A stretch of DNA of 64,000 nucleotides. Source: an uncultured Clostridia bacterium (GTDB taxonomy: Bacteria; Bacillota; Clostridia; UBA1381). The position numbers and the translations under genes were made by a program. Location: assembly GCA_947624165.1 (NCBI GenBank), contig CANQJC010000003.1, positions 37,885-101,884 on the forward strand, given 5' to 3'. The notes below the pieces were generated by a model. The model saw only the letters and a program-made list of their open reading frames with translations. It was not told the DNA's origin and searched no databases. Numbering within the stretch: position 1 is the stretch's first letter; every line of letters begins with the position of its first letter. Positions 17,982 to 27,814 of this stretch are shown piece after piece.

Positions 17982-19373
17982 TTAAGCCCCCATATTTACT
18001 GCCGGCGACGCGTGGCTTCTCTTGACGGTACGCCGCATAATTACAATGTACGCTGCAAGCATAGCCAAAGACGTGATCGCCCATGTTATGGGATAGACAA
18101 CTATAAGCATTTCAAACGACGGTGCTTTTGGAAATACAGTGTATATCCACAAAATTCTTAATCCGCACGAGCCGGCAAGAGATAAAAGCGCGGGCATAAG
18201 CGAATATCCCAGACCACGCATACTGCCGGAAAGTACGTCCATGAGCGCGCTTGTAAACTGAAAAATAAGGCAGTATTTCATTCTTACCAACCCTATCGCA
18301 ACAACCGCCGGTTCTGTCGTATAGAAATGCAAAGCAGTCTCGCCGAGCGCGAGAAAAACAAGGCTTAAAAGCGTTGGGAATATTATTCCCATAATGCTGC
18401 ACTGAAAAGCTATTTTCTTACACCTCGCAATATTGCCCGCTCCGTAATTCTGACTTGTGAACGTTACGCACGCCTGCGTAAATGAGTTTAGAAGAAAATA
18501 CACAAAACATTCAAAATTCAATGCCGCCGCCGAACCCGCTACAACATCGGAACCAAGCGTGTTAAGAGCAGACTGGGCGCATATGTTTGAAAATGAAAAT
18601 ACAACTCCCTGCAATCCCGCCGGTAATCCGATTTTTGTTATTTCCTTCAATATGCGCTTATCGATGCAAAGCTTCTTAAACGAAAGCTTAATCAGGCTTT
18701 CTTCGTGTGTCAGGAAATAAACTATCATACCCGAGCTTATAACGTTAGAAGTGACCGTCGCGATCGCAACTCCGGCTACGCTGAGCTTACACACAATGAC
18801 GAAAAACAGATTCAGTATAACGTTAACAATGCCCGAAACGAGCAGACATATGAACGGACGCTTAGTATCTCCCCTGCTCCTAAGGATCGCCGCGCCAAAG
18901 TTATAGAGCATCATAAACGGCATACCGAGAAAATATATTCTCAAATATACGACCGCAAGGTCGATAATATCGTCGGGCGTTGACATAAGGGTAAGTATCG
19001 GCTTTGTCACAGCAACGCCCAAAATCATAATTATAATACCGCTGATAACAGAGACAAGTATGGCGGTATGTACGGCGCGGCTTACTTTTTCCGAATTTCT
19101 CTCCCCGAGATAACGCGCGATGATAACATTTGCGCCGACAGAAAGTCCGACGAAAATATTTACAAGCAAATTTATGACCGGACCGTTGCTGCCGACTGCG
19201 GCAAGAGCGCGGCTTCCGGCAAAATGTCCGACAACCGCTACGTCCGCCGAATTAAACAGCTGCTGCAATATACTGCTTGCGGCAAGCGGAAGCGCGAAGA
19301 ACAGTATTTTATTCCATAATGACCCGCTTGTTAGATCCATACTTTTTTTACTATCCATAATATAACCCCTCAA
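17982..19373 (-). CDS. MATE family efflux transporter
   Basis: GSLWNKILFFALPLAASSILQQLFNSADVAVVGHFAGSRALAAVGSNGPVINLLVNIFVGLSVGANVIIARYLG. Confidence 0.93.
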   Translation of the reverse strand: MRGYIMDSKKSMDLTSGSLWNKILFFALPLAASSILQQLFNSADVAVVGHFAGSRALAAVGSNGPVINLLVNIFVGLSVGANVIIARYLGERNSEKVSRAVHTAILVSVISGIIIMILGVAVTKPILTLMSTPDDIIDLAVVYLRIYFLGMPFMMLYNFGAAILRSRGDTKRPFICLLVSGIVNVILNLFFVIVCKLSVAGVAIATVTSNVISSGMIVYFLTHEESLIKLSFKKLCIDKRILKEITKIGLPAGLQGVVFSFSNICAQSALNTLGSDVVAGSAAALNFECFVYFLLNSFTQACVTFTSQNYGAGNIARCKKIAFQCSIMGIIFPTLLSLVFLALGETALHFYTTEPAVVAIGLVRMKYCLIFQFTSALMDVLSGSMRGLGYSLMPALLSLAGSCGLRILWIYTVFPKAPSFEMLIVVYPITWAITSLAMLAAYIVIMRRTVKRSHASPAVNMGA

Positions 19374-19432
19374 ATATATACTTTATATGCCGACAGCGGC
19401 AGCCCCTGCTGCCGCTTCGATTGTATCTTTTA

Positions 19433-21280
19433 TTATATGCGTACAAGCAATCCGTTTATCAAATCGTCCTTCGCGAGCTGCTTCATTTTGTAATGGAGCT
19501 TTTTACCCGTTGCGTTCACAGGCACGTCAGCCACAAATCTGTAATATCTCGGACGCTTGTAATTTGAAATCATAGGATTCTTTTTGCAGAATTCGTCGAG
19601 TTCATCAACTGTCAGACTTTCATCCGATTTTACAATATAAGCGGTAACGATTTCACCTCTCACCTTATCCGGCGCGGCGGTAACGATGCTGTCCGCGACC
19701 TTTGGATGCGTATTCAGCACCTCCTCGACTTGAGCGGGATATATATTTTCTCCTCCCGATATGATCATATCGTCTTTTCGTCCCACAACGCTTATAAAAT
19801 GATTTTTATCCCACGTACCCAAGTCGCCGGTGTACATAAATCCGTCACGGAATTTACGTTCCGTCTCATTGTCGTTATTGTAATAGAAATACGACGATTT
19901 CGCGTGCGATTTGATAATGATTTCGCCGACTTCGTTTCCGTCCATATTCGCAAGCTCGTCGGGAGCGGCGTTACGTTCGTCGAATACCTTTACGACACGG
20001 ACATCGTCGTCGGTACATGAGCGTCCCGCCGTACCTGCCATGGCCGGCAGATCCGTCGGGCGCAGAAAGGTGTTCCAAAAAGTCTCGGTCGTACCGTATC
20101 CGTTGAAGATTTTAGGCGTAAGCACGCTCTGATAACGTATGCAGGCGGCTCTCTCGAGCGGACTACCCATTGTGACGATACCGCGAAGCGCGCTCAGGTC
20201 AAAGCCGTACTTCTCCTGCGTTTCCGTCAGACGCGCAAGCACGTTCGGAACGCCTATTATAAATGAAAGCTTATATTCCTCTATATACTTCAGCGTCGCT
20301 ACCGGGTCAAACTTGCGCATAACCGTAACCGAGCCGCCCGCATAAAGCGTCGGAGTGATACCGCCGGAATGAAGTCCGCCACGGTGAAACCACGGGGTCG
20401 TATTCATGGTCTTATCCTCCGACGAAAGCGGGAAATGCATCATTACGTCATGCGCGCTCAATACCTCGTTTATGCTCATCAGACAAACGCCCTTCGGAAG
20501 TCCTGTCGTGCCTGACGTATACAGACGCGTCGTTTCATCAAATGCCGAAAGCTTCCACTTTAAATTCGGATCGTCATCCGAACGACCGCGGATATATTCC
20601 GAATAACGCACGCTGCCGTGTATTGGCACGCAATTCTCCTCGTCTATCATGATTACGACGTCAATCTTATGTTTCGCATGGATCAACGCCTGTTCGACGG
20701 CGTCCTTGTTCATCGCTTCGTAAATAAACACCTTCGGTTTACTGTCGTCTATTGTTTGAGCGATTTCTCCCGCCGAAAGTCTGAAGTTTATCGGACAGCT
20801 TACCGCGCCCGTTTTGTGACAGCCGATATATGCAAAAACAAACTCAGGGCAGTTTAAAAGCTGGAACATCACAACATCGCCCTTTCGAATACCGCAGTCA
20901 AGTATTGCTTCGGCAAATCTGTTCGCCTGTGCGTTCAACTCATTATATGTGTATCTTTTGTCAACTGCGGGGTCATAAAGAGCCTCGTTATCGCCGAACC
21001 TGCGAACATTGCGCATGAAACCGTTTAACCATGTGTATTCCTCCGAAAAAGCGTCAATAAACATATCCACCCTGTGCTGCTTTGCATCAGGCAAAAATCT
21101 TTCCTTGGCGGAACCCAGGGCGTTTTCAATCGACGAGAAAATATCGCGTACCTCCTCGCCGTCATACTCATAATTTGATTTGTTCGAACAGTTTTCGAGC
21201 AGACGCAGCGCGTCAATTATCTTATCTCTGCGTGAATACGCGACACGCTCGAACCTTTCCTTTTTTGTTTCCTTGCTCAT
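19433..21280 (-). CDS. AMP-dependent acyl-CoA synthetase/ligase with ~80-aa N-terminal extension
   Basis: LYTSGTTGLPKGVCL (P-loop-like AMP-binding motif), YGTTE, MYTGDLGTWD, GRKDDMIISGGENIYPAQVEEVL, ATGKKLHYK. Confidence 0.92.
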   Translation of the reverse strand: MSKETKKERFERVAYSRRDKIIDALRLLENCSNKSNYEYDGEEVRDIFSSIENALGSAKERFLPDAKQHRVDMFIDAFSEEYTWLNGFMRNVRRFGDNEALYDPAVDKRYTYNELNAQANRFAEAILDCGIRKGDVVMFQLLNCPEFVFAYIGCHKTGAVSCPINFRLSAGEIAQTIDDSKPKVFIYEAMNKDAVEQALIHAKHKIDVVIMIDEENCVPIHGSVRYSEYIRGRSDDDPNLKWKLSAFDETTRLYTSGTTGLPKGVCLMSINEVLSAHDVMMHFPLSSEDKTMNTTPWFHRGGLHSGGITPTLYAGGSVTVMRKFDPVATLKYIEEYKLSFIIGVPNVLARLTETQEKYGFDLSALRGIVTMGSPLERAACIRYQSVLTPKIFNGYGTTETFWNTFLRPTDLPAMAGTAGRSCTDDDVRVVKVFDERNAAPDELANMDGNEVGEIIIKSHAKSSYFYYNNDNETERKFRDGFMYTGDLGTWDKNHFISVVGRKDDMIISGGENIYPAQVEEVLNTHPKVADSIVTAAPDKVRGEIVTAYIVKSDESLTVDELDEFCKKNPMISNYKRPRYYRFVADVPVNATGKKLHYKMKQLAKDDLINGLLVRI

Positions 21281-21345
21281 AGCCTTCTCCTTGTAATAGA
21301 ATATTTTGCAAATATATTATATAATAAGCCAGTAGTCGTGTCAAG

Positions 21346-21386
21346 AAAAATATGCACAATATTTTGAGAATATTGTGCATATTTTG
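21346..21386. terminator. Long perfect hairpin downstream of cadA-like gene, terminator-like
   Basis: aaaatatgcacaatattttgagaatattgtgcatatttt. Confidence 0.6.
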
Positions 21387-21426
21387 ATTCTATATTTTAT
21401 TAAATTCTATATTTGAAAAATGTACT

Positions 21427-23304
21427 TTATGCGTGCAGCGCACGTATCGAATTGAGGACGGCTATTATCATTACGCCCACGTCAGCGAAAATCGCAGCCC
21501 ACATATCGGCAATACCGAGCGCGCCCATTGCAAGACATACGAGCTTTACACCGATCGCAAAAATAATATTTTCGTACACGATACGCATACACTTGCGCGA
21601 AATCTTGATAGATTGCGAAATTTTGAGAGGATCGTCGTCCATAAGCACAACATCGGCGGCTTCGATCGCCGCATCGGAACCAAGCGCGCCCATCGCTATA
21701 CCAACGTCCGCAAGCGATATGACCGGCGCGTCGTTCAACCCGTCTCCGACAAATACAAGGGCTTCGCCCCGTTTTTTTTCTTTCAGGAATTTTTCCGTGA
21801 TTTTTACCTTATCGTCGGGTAAAAGCGAACAGAACACCTCGTCCGCTCCTATCTGTTCCGCTACCGCTTTCGCAGTCTTTTCACCGTCGCCCGTAAGCAT
21901 TACGGTTTTTCTTACGCCCGCTTTTTTGAGTTCCCTTAAAGCGGTGAACGCTTCGTTCTTGACCGTATCCGAAACAAGAATATGTCCCGCGTATTCGCCG
22001 CCGACTGCGACATGGACGGTCGTTCCCGCGCCGCTGCAAGGCTTATAATCGGCTCCAACGTTTTCCATGAGTTTTTCGTTACCGACCGCCGCTTCACACC
22101 CGTCGACCAGAGCCGTAACGCCCTGTCCCGCAGTCTCTTTCACGCCGCTCACGCGCGTTTCGTCGATACTCATTCCGTACGCGCCGCGTATACTTTTTGC
22201 GATCGGGTGATTCGATCCGCTCTCCGCAAGCGCGGCGTACTCTATCAATCGTTCTTTGTCTATCGTATTATGATGTACTCCGCTGACCTCGAACACACCC
22301 TTTGTCATTGTGCCGGTTTTGTCAAATAATACATATTTTGTCTTTGAGAGCGTCTCTATATAATTTGAGCCTTTTATAAGTATGCCGTTCGCTCCCGCGC
22401 CGCCTATACCCGCAAAAAATGTCAAGGGAATACTTATCACAAGCGCGCACGGACAGCTTATAACGAGAAAGGTGAGCGCGCGCATCACCCACTTGCCCCA
22501 TTCGGGCGATCGTCCCGTTATCGTCATAAAAATCGGAACGAGGAGAGCAAGCGCGAGCGCGGTAAAGCACACAGCCGGAGTATAGTATTTTGCAAATTTG
22601 CTGATAAAATTTTCGGACTTTGATTTCTTTTCGCCTGAATTTTCCACAAGCTCGAGAATTTTAGACGCGGTCGATTCTCCGAATTCTTTTGTCGTCCTTA
22701 TTTTTATCAGTCCGGTCATATTTATACAGCCGCTGTGGACCTCGTCGCCTTCCTCAACGTCCTTCGGTATACTCTCGCCGGTCAAAGCGGCGGTATCAAG
22801 CGTCGAGGTACCGTTCGATATTACACCGTCGATCGGTATTTTTTCTCCGGCTCTTACTATGATCTCGCTTCCGATTTCTACCTCATCGGGATCGACGCTT
22901 ATTATTTCACCGTCTCTTTCTATATTCGCGCTGTCGGGACGAATATCCATAAGCGCGCTTATATTGCGTCTGCTTTTGCCGACGGCACAGCTCTGAAAAA
23001 GCTCTCCGATTTGATAAAAGAGCATGACAGCCGATGCTTCCGTATATTCTCCCAAAATTATCGCGCCTATCGTTGCGACAGCCATAAGGAAATTTTCGTC
23101 AAAAACCTGTCCGTTTACAATCCCTCTGAATGCCTTTAAAAGTATATCGTATCCGATGATTAGATACGGAACAAGACAAAACGCAAAATTAACGGCTCTG
23201 GGAAGCTTAAAAATATGTTCGCTAATTAAACACGCCGCAAGAAGACCCGCGGCGGCTATGATCCGCACAAGCGTCCTTTTTTGTTTTCTTGTCATGATAC
23301 GCAC
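21427..23304 (-). CDS. Heavy-metal translocating P1B-type ATPase (Cd/Zn/Pb type)
   Basis: TGESIPKDVEEGDEV, SCPCALVISIPL (CPC), DKTGTMTKG, GDGLNDAPVISLADVGIAMG; no N-terminal CxxC HMA domain. Confidence 0.94.
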   Translation of the reverse strand: MRIMTRKQKRTLVRIIAAAGLLAACLISEHIFKLPRAVNFAFCLVPYLIIGYDILLKAFRGIVNGQVFDENFLMAVATIGAIILGEYTEASAVMLFYQIGELFQSCAVGKSRRNISALMDIRPDSANIERDGEIISVDPDEVEIGSEIIVRAGEKIPIDGVISNGTSTLDTAALTGESIPKDVEEGDEVHSGCINMTGLIKIRTTKEFGESTASKILELVENSGEKKSKSENFISKFAKYYTPAVCFTALALALLVPIFMTITGRSPEWGKWVMRALTFLVISCPCALVISIPLTFFAGIGGAGANGILIKGSNYIETLSKTKYVLFDKTGTMTKGVFEVSGVHHNTIDKERLIEYAALAESGSNHPIAKSIRGAYGMSIDETRVSGVKETAGQGVTALVDGCEAAVGNEKLMENVGADYKPCSGAGTTVHVAVGGEYAGHILVSDTVKNEAFTALRELKKAGVRKTVMLTGDGEKTAKAVAEQIGADEVFCSLLPDDKVKITEKFLKEKKRGEALVFVGDGLNDAPVISLADVGIAMGALGSDAAIEAADVVLMDDDPLKISQSIKISRKCMRIVYENIIFAIGVKLVCLAMGALGIADMWAAIFADVGVMIIAVLNSIRALHA

Positions 23305-23307
23305 CCC

Positions 23308-23526
23308 TTAAATATATATTTCGCAATCCGGCTCTACCTTTCGGCACTTTTTCAAAACTTCCTTCATAACGGCTTTGACGTCAGCGTTTTCCTCAAACTC
23401 CACATTCATCTTAAGTGCCATGAAGTTCACCGACGCGTTTTTTATACCGTCGATCGAATTTGCCGCCGATTCCATCTTGTTTGCACAGTTTGCGCAGTCA
23501 ACCTCGATTTTATAACTTTTTTTCAT
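23308..23526 (-). CDS. Stand-alone heavy-metal-associated (HMA) domain protein
   Basis: 72 aa; YKIEVDCANCANKMESAANSIDGIKNASVNFMALKMNVEFEE; directly 5' of the P-type ATPase. Confidence 0.9.
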   Translation of the reverse strand: MKKSYKIEVDCANCANKMESAANSIDGIKNASVNFMALKMNVEFEENADVKAVMKEVLKKCRKVEPDCEIYI

Positions 23527-23555
23527 TACTATCCCTCCGATTTATTATATTTGAA

Positions 23556-23577
23556 CAAATGAGCAGTTGTTCATTTG
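23556..23577. promoter_or_regulatory. Candidate ArsR/SmtB-family operator
   Basis: Imperfect palindrome CAAATGAgCAgtTGtTCATTTG in the 5' leader of the HMA/P-ATPase operon. Confidence 0.6.
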
Positions 23578-23635
23578 TTTATTTAATTTTATCACCATAC
23601 CGTTTCTTTGTCAATAATTATTTTATAAAAAATTA

Positions 23636-23667
23636 AAAAAAGAGACGAATTAAATCGTCTCTTTTTT
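23636..23667. terminator. Terminator-like hairpin between DUF4367-like gene and HMA operon
   Basis: aaaaaagagacgaattaaatcgtctctttttt, symmetric A/T tracts. Confidence 0.7.
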
Positions 23668-23697
23668 CGCATGATTGAAAAATTCATAAAACAAGAC

Positions 23698-24567
23698 TTA
23701 TTTTATGCTTTCGGCAACCTTTAAAAGCTCGTCGCCCGTTACATTGCTCGAACCGCTGATAACGGTGATGCTTACGCCGTTTTGCTCCCACATAATTTCA
23801 TGGTCGCTTACCGCGGCGGTGCAGCCGTTTATAAGCATTTCCGTAACGTTCTCGTTTGTAGACGTTTCATATGCCGTTTCATCATTTATGACACGCTCGT
23901 GAATTGAAAACGTCTCCTTACCGTTTGAATAAGTCAGCGTCGCATAATTGCCGGACATCGCGCCGTCGTCATCGCGGAAGCCGTTGCCGTACAGGAACGA
24001 ATAACCGTCGGGAACGTACTCGGGAACTTTAAGGTCAAAGCTTAAATCCGCTCCGAACTCGTCCAATGACGTATACACCTTTATACGCTCGTCGTCATAA
24101 GGAATTTTCGTCCCGTTGTCCTTCGAGACGTCCACACGTATATCCATACTGTCCGCGTAACCGCTGTCGATAAACATCTGCGCAAGACTCGCTTCGTCGT
24201 ACTGCTTTCCGTCCTTGTCGTATAAATCGCCGTACGTCATACCGTATGTGATGGAATTAAGCTCGTTGCCGTCCTTGTCATAGAATTTACCGCTCAGTTT
24301 TTCGGGAATTTCCCATTCCATGCCGGTATCGTCCGTTTGTATCATCATGTTGTGACCCGTGTTGATGCTCTTTACGATTTTGGTAACGTATCCCGACGCG
24401 AACGCTGTGCCGGTTATTGCCACAGCCGCCGCACAAGCCGCGATCACGGCTATTTTTCTTACACTCATTTTACCCTTTTTCATTTCCGTGTTCTCCTTTT
24501 TCATTTCATTTTCATAGACTTCAAAATCCATTTTTACATCGTTGAGGTAATCATACTCATTTTTCAC
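23698..24567 (-). CDS. Single-TM protein with DUF4367-like C-terminus, putative anti-sigma partner
   Basis: Cytoplasmic N-terminus, TM IAVIAACAAAVAITGTAFASGY, extracellular domain PEYVPDGYSF...VSITVISGSSNVTGDELLKVAESI; overlaps the ECF sigma gene. Confidence 0.75.
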   Translation of the reverse strand: MKNEYDYLNDVKMDFEVYENEMKKENTEMKKGKMSVRKIAVIAACAAAVAITGTAFASGYVTKIVKSINTGHNMMIQTDDTGMEWEIPEKLSGKFYDKDGNELNSITYGMTYGDLYDKDGKQYDEASLAQMFIDSGYADSMDIRVDVSKDNGTKIPYDDERIKVYTSLDEFGADLSFDLKVPEYVPDGYSFLYGNGFRDDDGAMSGNYATLTYSNGKETFSIHERVINDETAYETSTNENVTEMLINGCTAAVSDHEIMWEQNGVSITVISGSSNVTGDELLKVAESIK

Positions 24568-25117
24568 GATAATTACTCCTTTCTTCGCTCAATATCGTTC
24601 TGAGTTTCAGTCTCCCGCGCGAAAGTCTGCCGTACACCCACGAGGTCTTTTTATTTGTGTCGCGCGCGATCGCTTCGATCGGTTCTTCCAAAATATAGCG
24701 TTTTATAAAGATATCCCTGTCGCGCTCACTGAGCCCCGACAAAAGAGACAGCGTCTCCTCCTCTATTTCCTTGAGTATCAAGTCTGCGTCTATTTCTCTT
24801 TTATCCGCGATATCCTCGTTCAACTTCCCCGACGTAAGCTCTCTGTAAAATTTTCTCTTATAATTTATCGCGCGGTATTTACTCACCGCGCCTATCCAAT
24901 TTTTCAAAGTATTCTTACTTGGGTCAAATCGGCTCATATTTTGCCAGAGCGCGAAAAATATATCGTTTACGCAGTCTTCGTACCACATGGAAATATCCTT
25001 TAAATGATATCGGACAATTGAATTTACAAGCCGTCCGTAACGCCGTATAATTTCTTCAAACGCCTTTTCGTCACCGTGCGCCGCAAGCGAAGCAAGACGA
25101 TTGTCATCACCGAGCAT
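24557..25117 (-). CDS. ECF-type RNA polymerase sigma factor
   Basis: GDEKAFEEIIRRYGRLVNSIVRYHL..YEDCVNDIFFALWQNMSRFDPSKN.TLKNWIGAVSKYRAINYKRK; sigma-4 LSERDRDIFIKRYILEEPIEAIARDT. Confidence 0.9.
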   Translation of the reverse strand: MLGDDNRLASLAAHGDEKAFEEIIRRYGRLVNSIVRYHLKDISMWYEDCVNDIFFALWQNMSRFDPSKNTLKNWIGAVSKYRAINYKRKFYRELTSGKLNEDIADKREIDADLILKEIEEETLSLLSGLSERDRDIFIKRYILEEPIEAIARDTNKKTSWVYGRLSRGRLKLRTILSEERSNYREK

Positions 25118-25321
25118 AGAATAATCACCTGCCTTAGAAACGTTTCTATAATATAATACACGTCCATTGTCGATTTTCTATCATTTTATTTTATCAGTAA
25201 ATTTAATTTTTTTCAACGATGCGCTATTTTGTGTTTTACATAAAATAAATTTTGTGGTACAATATATTAAGTGGATAAAAGAATATTATATTTATATAGA
25301 GTATGAATAGGAGGAAAATTT

Positions 25322-27634
25322 TTGAAAAAGAAAATTTTACTGTTTGCCGCCGCAGCAATGGTTTCAGGCGGGATATGCGCGCACGCCGACGTGCTGGGAG
25401 ACGTTAACGGCGGTTGGAGCACATACATGGGGGCGCATACATACTTCCATAACATTCAATATGCATCGCCGAGCGTCGGCAGTCAGTCTGAATATTACGT
25501 CGAATACACGCCGAACAGCGAGGCTGTCCCCGTTGTTGTGAACGGCAAAAGCATATGGGGTACGCGTGACATTGAAGATGCGGAAAAATACATGCGCGAC
25601 AACGGTCTGAGACCTCTTGCCGGAATCAACGCCGATTATTTTTCCTTCAGAACGGGTATACCGATGGGTTATACGATTATCGACGGTGAAATCGTATCAA
25701 AGGAATACGGCGGTCAGGACGCGCTTGGGTTCCGCGCGGACGGTACGGGATTTATAAAATGGCTCGATATACAAACCACTTTGTCGAACGGAAACCAAAG
25801 CATAAATATAATGTATATAAACAAATGGCTTCAGCCCGGCTTTGACCCCGTTTATATGCTTAACGACAAGTTTTCCGGCGATACAAAGACGGAATCGGAA
25901 TGTATATTTGTAATGTGTACGCCGATAAGCGGTAAGCTGAGCGTCGGCGGCGAAATGAAACTTATCGTCGACGACGTGTTTATCTATAACGGCGCGATAG
26001 AGATCCCCGACGGGAAACAGATTTTCGTTATGGACGTGAGCGGCGACGCTCAATGCTATGATTTCCTTTCGCATCTTGCCGCAGGGAACGAGCTTACCCT
26101 CACAAATGAAGCCGTCGGCGACGACGGAACATGGGCGGGCGTGTCAAACGCCGTTTCAAGCGTCGGCGGCAGGCTCATAAACAACGGTACTGTCAATACC
26201 GAATTTGAAGCCGGAGCGGCTCCGCGTACCGCGGTAGGGATCAAGCCCGACGGGAACATAATTTTTTATACGATAGACGGCAGACAGCCAGGACACAGCT
26301 ACGGCGTGCAGCTAAGCACGCTTGCAAAAAGAATGTCCGAGCTTGGCTGTATAGACGCAATCAATCTTGACGGCGGCGGTTCAACAACGATTTCCGCGCT
26401 TTTCCCCGGCAGCGATTCGTCCATTGTGGTAAACTCGCCCTCGGACGGCTATCTGCGCAACGTCTCAAACTTCATATTTTTACGAGATAACCGCGTAAAG
26501 AACGGAATACCATGGATCGTGAATCTTGAGGACGCGGGAAACACAAACTATCTTTCGGGTATGAGCACGCGCGTCTTTATAACAAGCGCGTATGATACGT
26601 CCAATTACAAAATCGACCCTCCGTACGAAAATCTTCATTACCGCGTTGATACGGATACCGACAGCACGATAAACGAAGAGGGATATTTATATCTGAACGG
26701 TACGGGATCGGTAAACGCAGTCGTCTATTCCGATAACGGAGATTTGGTCTCCCGTGAATATACCGTATTCGAAACTCCCGAGGAGATAAAAGTATACAAT
26801 CAAGCCGATTGGAAGGAGGTCGACGGCATTTATACCGCCGCCGACGAGGAGATGCAGCTTTCTCTTTCCGCGTCGGCTCTTGTGAATAATGTTGAGCTTA
26901 ATTCAAATAACAGAATGTTCACATGGGAAGTTGAAGGCGACGTCGGCACGATCACGCCCGACGGTATTTTCACGCTTGCAAAAACGTCGAACAAATCCGG
27001 CAAAATACTTGTACGCGCAGGAGAGACGACGACGGAAATACCTGTTGTTATAAGCGATTACCCCCAGCCGCCGAATCCTTTTGCCGACACCGAAGAACAC
27101 TGGGCGCGCGACATAATCGCAGCCATGGCGGGCGAAGGAATCATCAGCGGTCAGGAAGAAGACGGACGCATGGTATTTAAGCCCGACAATAATATGACGC
27201 GCGCGGAATTTGCTTCGATGATAGTAAACTATATACATCTCGATTTATCGAAATACGAAAGTATGCCGCTTAACTTTCTTGACGCAGCTTCAATACCTCT
27301 CTGGGCGCAAAACGCCGTCAAAGCGGCTAACTCCGAAGGAATAATATTGGGACGGATCAACGACGACGGCACGATCGAATTCGCGCCCAACGATAATATA
27401 ACAAGAGCGGAAGCAATAACTGTTTTGGGAAGAATAATAGGCGACGGCGAAAAAGCGGAGCTTGAGTTTGCCGACGCTCAGGATATACCCTCATGGGCAG
27501 AGGAGAGCACAATGCGTCTATATGCCGCCGGCGTTATTCACGGATATGAAGGAAATCTGATCCTGCCGCTCAATAATATACGCCGCGCGGAAGCGGCAGT
27601 AATGCTTTACGGAATGAACGCAATCAAAAATTAA
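25322..27634 (+). CDS. Secreted phosphodiester glycosidase (NAGPA-like) domain protein with three C-terminal SLH domains; TTG start
   Basis: Signal peptide; GINADYFSFRTGIPMGYTIIDGEIV...AINLDGGGSTTISAL; SLH repeats EEHWARDIIAAMAGEGIISGQE..FKPDNNMTRAEFASMIV, WAQNAVKAANSEGIILGR..FAPNDNITRAEAITVLGR, SWAEESTMRLYAAGVIHGY..PLNNIRRAEAAVMLYG; RBS aggagg. Confidence 0.9.
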   Translation: MKKKILLFAAAAMVSGGICAHADVLGDVNGGWSTYMGAHTYFHNIQYASPSVGSQSEYYVEYTPNSEAVPVVVNGKSIWGTRDIEDAEKYMRDNGLRPLAGINADYFSFRTGIPMGYTIIDGEIVSKEYGGQDALGFRADGTGFIKWLDIQTTLSNGNQSINIMYINKWLQPGFDPVYMLNDKFSGDTKTESECIFVMCTPISGKLSVGGEMKLIVDDVFIYNGAIEIPDGKQIFVMDVSGDAQCYDFLSHLAAGNELTLTNEAVGDDGTWAGVSNAVSSVGGRLINNGTVNTEFEAGAAPRTAVGIKPDGNIIFYTIDGRQPGHSYGVQLSTLAKRMSELGCIDAINLDGGGSTTISALFPGSDSSIVVNSPSDGYLRNVSNFIFLRDNRVKNGIPWIVNLEDAGNTNYLSGMSTRVFITSAYDTSNYKIDPPYENLHYRVDTDTDSTINEEGYLYLNGTGSVNAVVYSDNGDLVSREYTVFETPEEIKVYNQADWKEVDGIYTAADEEMQLSLSASALVNNVELNSNNRMFTWEVEGDVGTITPDGIFTLAKTSNKSGKILVRAGETTTEIPVVISDYPQPPNPFADTEEHWARDIIAAMAGEGIISGQEEDGRMVFKPDNNMTRAEFASMIVNYIHLDLSKYESMPLNFLDAASIPLWAQNAVKAANSEGIILGRINDDGTIEFAPNDNITRAEAITVLGRIIGDGEKAELEFADAQDIPSWAEESTMRLYAAGVIHGYEGNLILPLNNIRRAEAAVMLYGMNAIKN

Positions 27635-27692
27635 CCGACATTTTGCATAATTAACCAATGTTAATATGATTTCAAATTTTGCAAGTTGCATA

Positions 27693-27720
27693 TTGACAAA
27701 AAAATGATTAGTGGTATAAT
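27693..27720 (+). promoter_or_regulatory. Sigma-A-type promoter for glnN
   Basis: TTGACA - 16 bp - TATAAT. Confidence 0.75.
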
Positions 27721-27771
27721 AATTTATGTAAATTGAAAATAAAAATTCAATAGCTGATTTTTGGATAAGAC

Positions 27772-27814
27772 AAAGGTGTTTTATATTGATTAAAAATATA
27801 ATTCACCTTTTTTT
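27772..27814 (+). terminator. Intrinsic terminator inside the glnN leader (attenuator candidate)
   Basis: aaaggtgttttatattgattaaaaatataattcacctttttttt, between the promoter and the RBS of glnN. Confidence 0.7.

Noticed and set aside
19389-19420. agcggcagcccctgctgccgct hairpin after the acyl-CoA ligase as a terminator
   Set aside because: Good stem but no T-tract on the minus strand; could be a terminator remnant or a 3'-end stabiliser, so not listed as a feature.
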